DNA of 64,000 bases from the NCBI GenBank assembly GCA_036345935.2, contig JADWOT020001241.1, positions 62,001 to 126,000 on the forward strand, read 5' to 3'. Source of the DNA: Taenia hydatigena (Eukaryota > Platyhelminthes > Cestoda > Cyclophyllidea > Taeniidae). The notes under the pieces are model-generated. The model had not been told where the DNA came from. It ran no database searches and worked only from the letters and a program-made list of their open reading frames with translations. Position numbers and translations under genes: made by a program. This document shows, one piece after another, positions 13,701-24,410 of this stretch (position 1 is its first letter; each line of letters opens with the position of its first letter).

Positions 13701-16700
13701 GCAGCTCAACGGAGCCATGGGTCAGTATATCAAGCCTATGACATTGACGTACCAGGTGTCAGTGTGACATGCAGCACATTCGAGCATGCTGCGACAGCGG
13801 CAGATGTTGCGTCGACTTGCGAGATGACCGCGGCGCTTTCCACAGAGGAGGCACGTTGCTCCATCCACCTGCTTCTTGAAGGGCTAAAGGGAGAACAGCA
13901 TCACTGCAGTCATTGCTAAATCACTATCACACTCCATTACGAGCTTCAACCTTTGAATTAAGCTGCGGGTTGCCAAGTTGAGACTGCAAGTTCTCATGAT
14001 CCTGTCAAAAATTGCCCACCTATTCTGATGCGTCGCAAAGTGTTGCAACGGAACACGAGGATATCTGCAACGAAACTGATGTTCAAACGTAATTACCGGT
14101 GTGAATTCTAGTTCGAGGGGAAGTTGGAAGCAGTGTCGGTTTTAAAAATGGAGGTACACGAATTCGCCAATGCCTGCCTTGAAAGTATACACCACAAATT
14201 TTGCCTCATTCCAATGACTAGTGATCAACTTGAGAATTGGATTTTGAAGCGATCAATGCCGCGATAATCCTAATTTTGGGGCAGAGTCAATAACATTGCC
14301 TACTAATGTTACCATCGAAATTGTATAGCATTCTATTTCCTTTGCTAAGCCAACATTATTACATTCAATAAAACGCTCTAACCTCTCGCTTATAAAGATT
14401 ACATGCATAAAAGAAGCTTACAGCATTTCTTTGTACTTGATGTTCAATTTCGCCTGATTCGTGCACAGAATTAAAGTAAGCTCACACAAAACGGGCATGG
14501 GAGTGGATCTACTCTAAAGGAACTGGAAAAAACGTCTTGATTACTCTGCCGGACAGCACCCATTATTCTCAGTGATCAAAAGCATAAAAGTGTATGAGTG
14601 TGTCAAAAACATCGTTAAGACCAACTCACTCTGATGTACGTAGTGAGGACATCGTGGTACAGGATTGATGAGGCGCTGACGATGCTGAACATGCAAGAGG
14701 TTATAAGGAGCAAGAGAATCACGATGAACATGGTCCAGACACCGCCCTTGCCCAGAAGATGTATCGGAGTTGAAAATAACATAAGACCTAAAAGACCATA
14801 TTGTTGAGAAGGCTGCGATGCGATTCACGTTGAAGTTGGTTCAGTGAAACAAGAGTCTAAGTAATTGCTTTTTGACGGATAAGTATTTTCACATCACACT
14901 GACAGGTTTTTCGTCTATTACTTACTACTTCGGAATATGATTAGCCACTAATTTTAAGCCTTAAGAGTAACATGGGTTTAATGACTAATTTGGGGCTAAA
15001 GTTGTTCTATGAGATCAAATATGCGGCATGCGAATGACGAATTAGCCAACCACGCATACATTGGTGCAACTAGTCCAAATCCTGCAGAACGCATATTGAC
15101 GAAGAAAGGTATCAAGCCGAGACAGGATAGGTGGTCGCACAAATCGCTAGACCCGCTCACTGCCGAGGCCTTATTAGGCAATCTGACAATTACATTCCTT
15201 GGACAGTCCTATGACCTCCCAGATATGAAGACTCCAACTTGAGTTTCTTAGTGGTCCAAAAAATTAAGTCAATAAATGCAGCTCAATAACCAGGCAAAGC
15301 AAGAAGATTTAAACAATTCGAAATAGCAAAATCATTTTAATAAACAGCAATTTAAATTTCATCCCTAGAATCTCGACCCTATAAATATGGTAATTTTAAA
15401 TGCTGAAATGTAGCATTTATCAGTCTAAACCAAATTTAGTAGCGAACGCATCACATAATCACTGCTGCGACTAATTATTAAGAGCAGTGGTGAACTAATC
15501 TGCATGTTGTTTTAAACACAAAAATCTCATTTGTAAGCCATAGGAGGTGCATTCCTACCGGATGCATTTTGCGTCTCGTTAAGGAGAGCTGTATTGGAAA
15601 AGGCTGATTCCAATGCTCGGAATCCCAAATCACAGACAACGCCAAATGCGAAAGGAATGCAAAATGCCACGATGATGGCCAAAAGAAGACCAAGTGCTCC
15701 ATGATTTGGTGGTAAACTGATTGAAGTCTCCCATAGTGCCTGATCAAGCACCACTATCACCACGTGACCTTGTGGGAAGCATGAAAGTCAGTTATTCTCA
15801 TAACCTACTCCTAGATGGATGGTAAAAGCTGTCTGAGGAAAACAAGGAGACCAACTTGCGAAATAGATAACGAACTTACGAATTAAGCTAATTAGACTAG
15901 TGCTGAGGAAATCACCGTCGGATCCGGTTCCATAACTTGACTTGTTGCAGCACAACAGTAGCTTGTAAAGTCTGTCCACGCTACCTAAATGAAGCTTAAG
16001 ATTACTCGCAGGAATCAACATCCATAATGTTGTAAGGTGAAAGATAATGATTATTTTATTCAAAAGGTACAACTTTCCCCAGAACTTTGCATTCCCTTTC
16101 TTAATACAGTCGTAAACTTATCTCCAAACATTATATGCGTTGCGTTTACCGTGTTTTCCTTCCAAAACCATGTAAATTAACCACGTGTCTCTACAAGTAA
16201 GCAATTACAAACCTGTTCAATAAAAGTCCAGTGTGTGGAATGTTGTAAATGTTGCGAGTGTCAACTACAAAGGTACCAAAATATGTGAACTAGCCGCTCA
16301 ATGACTCGTGCTGATGTAGCAATATGTCGGCACTTTTGCTTAGGAAACGGCATAACTGAACTTTGTTAGTTTTATTTCAGTGGCATCCTTGTTATCAGAA
16401 CTCACCTACTTTAGTTATTCATGTTTGTATGCCTTGATCATCCCTGCATTCCTCTGAACATACTAAGCTACATTATTTTAAACACACCAGCGACACTACC
16501 ATTTTCTTAAAATTTGTACTAATTTCTAATGACGAAACGTTGAACTTTTGCATTCTGTATATGATTAAAATTCCCTTTGCTTTGCCTTGTTTAGCGCTCG
16601 CTTGACATGCCTGTAGTTGTGCGACCGCTACCTCATCATCACAAACTACCCTTAGCCTCCGAGAATCTAATTTTGTGCGCCCATTTATCTTATTTAAAAT

Positions 16701-19700
16701 ATTTTAAATCAGTCAAGCTACTAGAGTCAAATAGAGCATAAAAACAGCAGTCACAAGGTAGACATACCGAATGGCGTGTAGGTGGGCACGTTTAGCACAA
16801 TGAAAACGAAGAAGGCGCTAATGAGGAGGAGAGTTGTAATGACAATGTAAAGTATGGGACTGCAGCTTCTGCGTCGTGCAACCAACACCATGGCACCAAC
16901 CAGAATGAAGACGATCGACACGATAGCCGTCCTGCTCACATCTTGGGTCACGGTATCCAAAATCTTTGAAAAAACTGCAAATGAGGGGTAAACACCAGCA
17001 CATGCATTATCTATGTAACTGGTCCTTCCATCACTATCTCACACATTGTATTTAAGTAGGAATAAATGCAACCAGGCCGAACAAATTATTTTTTCTCTGG
17101 TAGCAACCATCTAAATAAAAAAAAATTTGAGAACTTCTTTTTGCAGATAAAGTACGATGACTGAAAACACACAATCCAAATGCCTTTATCTCCAATACAA
17201 CAGCTGTTAAGCGAACCCCTTAATTTGAGCTAGAACCTGTGCTTTGGTAATCGCCTGCGATACCGTTATGATTTTGGTCTAAAGTGCTTGTACACTGTTG
17301 ACTGGGATGGCTGTGTTTTGTGCTCTTAATCTGAAGGCATCCAGATGCCAAAGCACATAAAGCTCACTTATTTTGACCATATACATGAACTCACGTCAAA
17401 TTTATATTATCTTAAAGAGTTTGATGTCACTTTACATGTTTTAGGGTGACACAAGCTTCACCAAGGCAAGTCAAAGCTTTAACCAGGCTGTTTATTGCTC
17501 CTCAATGCTTTGTGCATTAACATTGGTCGCGTACATCAAATCCTCTCAGCAAATAAATTGATGCTGCTTTGGGTTAGATCTAGGACTCTGTACATTTTTC
17601 CGATCTCCTCAATATGGCTGCTTTTGGCCTAATTTTATTAGCACAGGTTAAAAATTGTCCTTTAGAGAAGTCGTTCGCTGAATTAACTAGTCAGTTAAGA
17701 CGAATTGGGAGTTTGATGCTCACCGTTACGAATGACGCTGGTGCATCGCCTCATTTGTCGTGGAATTCGCCGATTGTGAAAGCTTATTAGCATTGCTGCA
17801 TAAGACTCATTGCAAATACTTTTACCTGGCATTCTGCTTATTAATATCCGCAACACAGCCACTTTGACCGCAACTTTAAACTGGCTGATTTTGGGCTCTC
17901 ATGACAGTAGCATGCAATACAATGCACACTACTAACAAAAGGTAAGTGGGAAGACAGGAGTTGCTCGCCAATGGCGTTGACAGAGAGGGTGTAGAGGCTG
18001 GTCAGGAAGCTAAGAGTGATGGTGAGGATATGAGCAGCCACGCCGAAGCGACGCCCTACAAATTGGGCGATGGCTTGGGCCCCTGGCAATTTGGTGCGGA
18101 ATTCCACAAGCAGCAGCACGAAGATTGTGTAGACCAGTGCACAGTTCGCTGGCTCAGATATGCAACCGACAATGCCGTACTAAATTCACAAGCACGAGTT
18201 AAGGTTTTGTGCTTATGTGAAGTTTGCATGTCTGACTACTAGTGCTGCAGGTACGTGGTGCCTGTATTTGTATCAGGTTGCTCCAAATCATGTGCTCCCT
18301 AGCGATGGGCTGTGATTCGCTCTTAAAGGTTAAAAGTGGTGGTGCTTTTTTGTACTGTAAACTTTTCAAATATGGAAGGGTTGGACTAGATACTAACAGA
18401 TAGCATGACAATGTAAGTGGACCTGTCCGATTCTCCAAAACCGCAATTGCAAATTGCTATTAAATTTGCAATGCTATGGTAGCAAAATACAGCAATAACT
18501 GTAGAAGCAAAGCATGAATTTTACTTTAGAGTTTGAACTCATTACGACGGCTGTCATTACATGCAGTTGTGGCAGTCTAGTGCCCGATACCATTGCGCTA
18601 GTTTTCAATGGCGAATGTCACCTTCATTAGCACATCCCCTCAAAATCGTTTAGATTGTGATTTGATCGTAGACCAATGTCAACTTAACAGTGCTCGACGC
18701 GACAAAAGCTATTAGTTGGCTTATCTTCCTGACTACAGTGGTAAATGTAAATCAAATTGGGTATTTACAACACTCAGAATAACGTGACTCATTTTATAGC
18801 TTCCGCATCACGAGCAGCAAGCACATTCTGATATAAAGACACTTTGTTATCACCACTGCTCAAATGAATACTCCACTTAGGTGTTGCTCTAAGCAAAGTA
18901 TCGATTTTCTTCTGCGGAATAAGACAACCAGACCAATCACTTTCAAAAATGTGTTAAAGCCGATGTCCTTTCCCTTAGCCATGCATATTTTATGGGCCGC
19001 TCAAGCAATTGTTGATTGCAAACAATTTTAGAAGATAAAGACCAAAGTATCAAATGACCTAAAAGCCACAATTTCGCTTAAATAAAAAGCCACGGGATTT
19101 GATGAGGCCTTACCGATTTCGCATTGTTTACCGTCTCCAGGAGTGATGCCGGCCTTGTGATTTGTACCATGAAGGCATTGATGACAATGCCAAGATTATT
19201 TGATCTCTTTGAAATGCTCGCAAAGTCGCTTTGCATCTTTGCCTAGAAATAAAATAAAAGCGCCCTGGTGTAGCATCAACAAATGAATCAGTTTTCATCG
19301 GATCTACACTTTACATGAAATATTAAATCTGTCACACGCGCGATTGGTTGCAAGATGTGGTTACACATACTGCACTAAAAATAAAATCGCACTGCTAAAA
19401 TTGCCCCCGATTCTTAGGGCAAATGCGCTTCTCCTTCGGTTTCCCTCCGTTTCATCTAAAAATACACCTCTAAGAATGCCTTCTCCAACTCAAATTTGAC
19501 CAATAACACAGTGATCAAGGCAGTGAATTCAGGTTAGTGCCACTCGTGAAAATTTCGTCTTTTATTTGAAAGCGATTGCACGCGTTGTGGAAAAGAAAAT
19601 GACATTTTATTAAATCAAAGAGTTACGGAGTCTTTTTAATAGCTACGGCTCGCAACTGGGAATGCAGGAGTCGGTAACACTAATCTATTTTCAAAAGCTG

Positions 19701-20108
19701 CTTTAAAATGCTTGTCACTCGTATTTAAATAAAAGAACAGTGTCTGGTAAAGCTATGGCAAATAAGCTAGCATCAAGAAAACTAGAACTCAAAGGTTTAA
19801 ACCGACAAAATTCTGCCATTTTATTAAAAAGGGTCCATGGATAGAAGCGCGGTTCAAAAACTTACAGGTTTGGTTTTCCTAGCGTAGAGAGTGCTGAGTA
19901 GGTCAGCGACAAAAATCACAAGAAGAATGGCGCATGTAAGCTCAGCAACATCGGTGACAAGCAACACGTGACGCTTTCTGTCACGATAGCTCTTTTGTAG
20001 GTTTCTGCATACCCGTTCAACCGGTGAGAGAATTCTTCGACTCACATTCACCGTAACGCCTGGTTTTAATCGAATGTGCACAAATTCTTCAAAAGCAATG
20101 CCCCCCAT
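10760..20108 (-). CDS. DUR3-like urea/sodium:solute symporter, 13 exons
   Basis: Predicted multi-pass plasma-membrane symporter of the sodium:solute symporter superfamily, DUR3 (urea transporter) branch. Exons, 5' to 3' on the minus strand: 20108-19866, 19242-19114, 18179-17969, 16974-16768, 15984-15880, 15768-15559, 15081-15056, 14812-14630, 13868-13753, 13142-12974, 11816-11651, 11311-11134, 10970-10760. These sum to 2154 nt (about 717 residues, normal for DUR3) and all phases agree. Landmarks: a first membrane segment in exon 1; RS...G then YGIVG across exons 2-3; LPGAQAIAQFVGRRFG; VVLDQALW near 307; GLVAP; HLLGKGG near 396-401; a Cys-rich loop at 439-476; LSILWARLSK in exon 11; EIDNPLVPWPEVF near 635-647. 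Exons 3 and 7 use proposed GC donors; the exon 7-8 join is the least certain. An in-frame TAG lies 6 nt before the ATG. The WTW motif usual after RS..G is missing, so urea transport itself is an inference. Confidence 0.85.
13753..13868 (-). other. Cys-rich exon 9 of the symporter
   Basis: Within the symporter model, this exon encodes a cytosolic-type loop with CLLCGK, ICRC and ECAACH, giving C-x2-C-x13-C-x-C-x5-C-x2-C. That spacing suits metal binding, and from memory some eukaryotic DUR3 proteins carry a comparable Cys-rich insert between late membrane segments. The acceptor is AAGCAG before GTGGAT, the donor is TG before GTACGT, and the split codon rejoins as Trp with exon 10. Confidence 0.75.
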
Positions 20109-20136
20109 GACCTACGCGTTTACCTGAATGAAAATG

Positions 20137-20511
20137 CTGCTGTAGGAAAGAGGGACAAAACCTCCGCCTTATAAACGGCCTCTTCCACTCAGCAATGGAG
20201 TCTGGGTGTTAACTACCCGCTTTTGATTACCCCAACTTAAACAAGTTAATGAGTAAGTTGATAGCACAGTCGTGCAATAGGAATTCAACACGCGATTCTC
20301 AATTCCGTGGTCAAATCATGCGTGTTCTTCCCCACAAAGTGAATTTAATGTAATTGTGAGACTTGAGACGACACTCAGCATGCCATAGGCAGCACCCCTC
20401 AACACTGGTTAATTATCATCACTAAATAAGCTTGCTATATCTAAATTAAGCCAGTACCCATTCAGTGGTGAAATGCTCTCGTTCGAGTGTCAAAATGTAA
20501 AATCAGGACTG
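20137..20511. repeat. left arm of the palindrome
   Basis: The left arm pairs with 20619-20993. On the minus strand it carries the TATA-like box and, at its outer end, a pyrimidine tract ending CTACAG. Confidence 0.85.
20169..20176 (-). promoter_or_regulatory. TATA-like box in left arm, facing the symporter
   Basis: The minus strand reads GTTTATAAGGCGG here, about 60 nt upstream of the symporter ATG. Initiation about 30 nt further on would fall at the outer end of the arm, giving a very short 5' leader. The promoter role is inferred from motif and position only. Confidence 0.4.
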
Positions 20512-20618
20512 CGCTTGCTGTAATCTACATAAAAGAGGGCTGAGAAAGATCTGCCTAGAGTTATTTGTAGCAGCTGTTGCAAGCTAGTATTTATGTGCAT
20601 GATGGCTTGGCTTCTAAC

Positions 20619-20993
20619 CAGTCCTGATTTTTTATTTTGGCACTCGAACGAGAGCATTTCACCACTAAACGGGTACTGGCTCAATTTAGATATAGCAAGC
20701 TTATTTAGTGAAGATAATTAACCAGTGTTGAGGGGTGCTGCCTATGGCTTGCTAAGTGCGGTTTTAAGTGCCACAATTAAAGTAAATTCATTTTGTGGGG
20801 AAGAACACGCACGATTAGACCACGGGATTGAGAATTGCGTGTTGAATTCCTATTGCACGACTGTGCTATCAACTCACTTATTAACTATTTGAAGTTGGGG
20901 TAATCAAAAGCGAGTAGTTAACGCCCAGACCCAATTGTTGAGTGGAATAGGCCATTTATAAGGCGGAAATTTTGTCCCTCTTTCCTACAGCAG
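20619..20993. repeat. right arm of the palindrome
   Basis: The right arm pairs with 20137-20511. It carries the mirror-image TATA-like box and a CTACAG end facing right on the plus strand. Confidence 0.85.
20954..20963 (+). promoter_or_regulatory. TATA-like box in right arm, facing right
   Basis: The plus strand reads ATTTATAAGG, the mirror of the left-arm box, again about 33 nt inside the arm end. No convincing gene follows on the plus strand, so any transcript from here would be non-coding or from an unseen exon. Confidence 0.3.
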
Positions 20994-23821
20994 TGAATGG
21001 GTGGGGTGCGGATTTTATGAGTTATGGGCTAGGCCGCACTGCGGGCAGCAAGGTAGAAACTGGGAACATTGCCTTTAATTTCATACTTTTGTTGGTAATT
21101 GGGGGAGATAGGAAAGAATGGAACTAAACTTGGTGGCTCAAGACAAAATTAGAGGCTGTTCGCAAGTCCTGAGGCTTGAAGCAACATTTTGTCTCCACAA
21201 AATAAGACGGTTAACATTGCTAAAACTATGAATCTGGTCTTTGGCCTCTGTATCTAGGTCATTTAATGACATCATTCATGAAAAAGGATGGGCGGCAACA
21301 CAACTGGAGCTCGCTAAGGGAGACTTGGCGTAGATTAATTTGGAAGAAGGTGCCGGAGGGGGACTAAAGCTGAGTTCAGAGCAGTCGGAAGTATGATAAG
21401 CTTGAGGACCTAGGTAAAGCTAATGAAGAAATGCACATATTGCATCTAAATTTTGTGACGAGCTTTTTCTCTGAGACGATTTAATGCACTTCGACGCAAT
21501 TATTCAAATTTTTGCAGTTGCTTTCAATCACAATGTTGAAACGCTAACAGTTCTGCAAAGACCTGGAATTTTGCCTCAAAAAATAGGTGTCTATTTTTTG
21601 AAATTAGGCATTCAAACCTGATAATTATCAAAGTTGTATTCTTGCAATCTTCATATCAAGAAAGAAGCAACATCTAATTCATTGTTGCCTACCATATGCA
21701 GTTTTCTAAAGATTGCGTAAAAGGAATCAAAGAATCTGTTGAAATCCTATTGCCTTCTTGTGTATCTTGGACTCTCATTTTTGAACTAATGCATAAATGA
21801 CCAGGTTTATGCTCCCATCCACCCAAGATGCTACCTTTTGTAAAGTAGAGCGATTAAGAAATTGGCTCGTTGGCTTATACTATTTGTATGCTACAAAAAA
21901 GTAAAAAATGCGCTAGTAAAAGAGTCTTGCTACATTCAAGGCAGGCTCTTTTTATTAAAATAATGTTTGTAGAAATTAGACATTGGCAAGCTTGCAAGTG
22001 ATTTCCGAGGGAATTATCAGCTACACATTGCGACGGTTGAACAAAGCCTTGGCTCTCAATCCCCAAAGTTCTGGCACTTTTCCTGCCCAAAAGAGACTTT
22101 TAGAGGGCGAAAATGCAACAGTCACGATTTTCACTAAAGCTGAAAGATTACTGTCTACGAGTTGGTCCATCTTGTCAACAACACTGAAACCTTGCACGAA
22201 CTGGTAGTGTATGATTCGATAGCGTTACTTTGATTTCCCAACGTACAGCCAACATCTTGTGCCATTGATGGAGCGCACATTATGGTTGCAGTTACTTATT
22301 GTCTGATGCGCAAAATTTATTGCATCGATAATGTTTGTGCTCTAAAGTGAGCTCTTGGGTGCGGCATTTCAATTGGCCAATGATTTTCAGACACAGGTGG
22401 CATAATGGATTCATTTCAGATTTCATCGCAATGCTAATGTAAGGGCTAATTCAGTCTTGTTCACTCGCACAGCCATTAAATCTGTATCAGTTCCATATGA
22501 ATGGTAAAGTATTATTAATGCTATTCCTCGTTTTGACGGCCTATTTCGACAAAAACTTCGACTGAAACACTAAACACGTGTGTTCTACATTAGATATCTG
22601 CCTTGCTTCCATTGGGCAAATTAGCAGTGAAGACATGAGTCAATTTTAGGTCATGTCATTCGCCCACCCACACACTCATCCACCATTTACTTGTGTTCGC
22701 TCTTTCAATCTCCGATCATTCGCCTGATCAATCCTGCTCCAATGCAACCACTCGGTTTGCCAGTTGCTCCATAATCTGACATTTCCACTCACTTATAGGG
22801 TCCATAAACGTTTGTTCACTCAAATTAGCGTTTTATGTTTCTTCGGTGGAAAGCGCATCAAGTTAGGCATGCTTTACTGTATTAGATCTATTTACACACT
22901 AAAATCAGCAATTGTGTGGAAGACTAAAACGCACTAATTTAGACTCAAACGCGTAAGGATTTGTAATTGTCAAGCCTTAATACTTTGTAATGCAGCAATA
23001 TTTCTGCTGCCACCTAAGAGAATCAAAGATTTTATACGGTAACACAGTTGATTAATATGGATCGACATCAGCTCATTCTCCACCAGATTGGTAAATAAAA
23101 CGTTAATGATATCCTTGATCTGATTTTTGCAAATTTTTGCATCCTAACTAATGAGGCACTGGCCTTAAATCTTAAAGTTGTAGCATTTGATTCAAAATTA
23201 GCCCTAGTCTTGCATTTGTTCATCTGGTATAAATTTAAGTCATCTGCAAAATCAGTTAATGCTATATTGTAAACCACGCATTCAAAGTCAAAGCTAGCAA
23301 AAAGACGATCGCATCAATGATTAAGTGATCTGAAAGATGGCCTGAAATAAAGCGCACCAAATTAGAAAAACTTCGTATTACTAGAGTGTTTTAAATAAAA
23401 TTAGCATGTTTTTTTTTACGACGCGATGCTCAAACCCACTGAAAAAGAAGACTTTAATAAAGGATTAGGTTATTGGAGAAAAGATCGCTTTTCATCAGTC
23501 TACTTGGTGCAAATTGCTTACCAGATCCACTGTAGGATTTCTCTATTGAACATGTATAAGCTAAATTTATTAGTGCATGAACAAAAATCAAGGAATTGTT
23601 TTGTATTTAACTGCTTAATACCTAATCTTTGCTATAGTGAAGCAATATGCCAGGCACGAGATTCATCTAACCCAACTTACGCATCCTTGAGCGTCATTCC
23701 AATGGCTTCAAAAACAGATAGTCAGCAATGCATCTGAGTAGCCGCATCAACCACAAAGACATGCAAGAAGGCGCATTCACTCTTTAACAATTAGGTAGCT
23801 GTCACTAAACTACCGCTTTAC
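20994..23821. other. no supportable gene
   Basis: This is the right flank of the palindrome. At 21983-22207 both strands are open for about 60-70 codons, but neither translation matches a family I can name and no splice sites support it. The remainder is AT-rich with scattered stops. Confidence 0.45.
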
Positions 23822-24410
23822 TCTTGTAAGCAAAGGCAGCATGCCAATGATTGAGACGAAAACACCGCCGGTGAATGTGTAAGTGGCGAGCAAAAGACCA
23901 AGAGGCAATCGCAATGCTTGATGTCGTAACAGCTAGACATTTTAATGCAAGTCAAAAATAGCTTCTCTACATTTAATGAAAAACTGCAAATTTATATAGC
24001 ATTTTAGGCTAGCAAATAAATAACTGCATCCTGATAAAATCTCAGTAGTCAGTGGGATGAGACGAAGATGGCGACCAGTTCTACTGCATATCACCAATTG
24101 TCGAACGTCGTACTGGTGCATGTGCAACATGCAGATGCGATGCACAAGGCTGTGCATTCATGACCCTGTTTTCAAATATTCTCAACAAGGTGATTTTCAT
24201 TTGATACACTTTGGTCTTACAGAGTTATCCCTGGATTTATATGCGCATTAGCCGATATCTATAGCGCTTTAGTTTGAAAGTGAAATACAGGATATTGGAA
24301 AACAGGAAGGGAGCGTGAAAGCTTAGAATTATGTGGTGGACTTGTCGTAAATTATCCCGACAATTGTGGCTATCCCGAGAGCCATCAGTGCAATGTGCAA
24401 ATTAAGCCAA
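23822..24410 (-). pseudogene. cytochrome b561-like membrane exons
   Basis: Two minus-strand pieces resemble neighbouring membrane segments of the cytochrome b561 (CYB561D-type) transmembrane reductases, which pass electrons across membranes using two b hemes. The first (24410-24329, after a GTGTCACAG acceptor) contains WLNLHIALMALGIATIVG followed by YDK, like the third helix. The second (23916-23822, CAAG acceptor, AGA/GTAAAG donor) begins LRLPLGLLLATYTFTGG and ends SIIGMLPLLTR, like the fifth helix and its end in CYB561D proteins. The intervening helix with its heme His, and the early HP helix, were not found. The first piece runs into a stop with no good donor. It may be a broken copy or a gene whose other exons I missed. 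The family call rests on two short helices. Confidence 0.33.

Larger units (their letters stand above)
20137..20993. mobile_element. 857-bp palindromic (foldback/MITE-like) element
   Basis: Two inverted arms of exactly 375 bp (20137-20511 and 20619-20993) flank a 107-bp loop. The arms begin CTGCTGTAGGAAAGAGGGAC and end in its reverse complement, and by eye are roughly 90% identical with few indels. There is no transposase and no long open frame, so this would be a non-autonomous foldback or MITE-like insertion. TGAATG occurs at 20125-20130 and again at 20994-20999, a possible target duplication, but the left copy sits six bases away from the arm. The element ends 28 bp before the symporter start codon. 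An alternative is a local inverted duplication rather than a transposon. Only one copy is visible in this window. Confidence 0.8.

Noticed and set aside
17946..18242. 98-codon plus-strand frame
   Set aside because: It is the shadow of symporter exon 3, whose minus-strand reading matches the family.
21983..22207. Region open on both strands, with a protein-like minus translation
   Set aside because: No splice sites, no start, and no family match on either strand.
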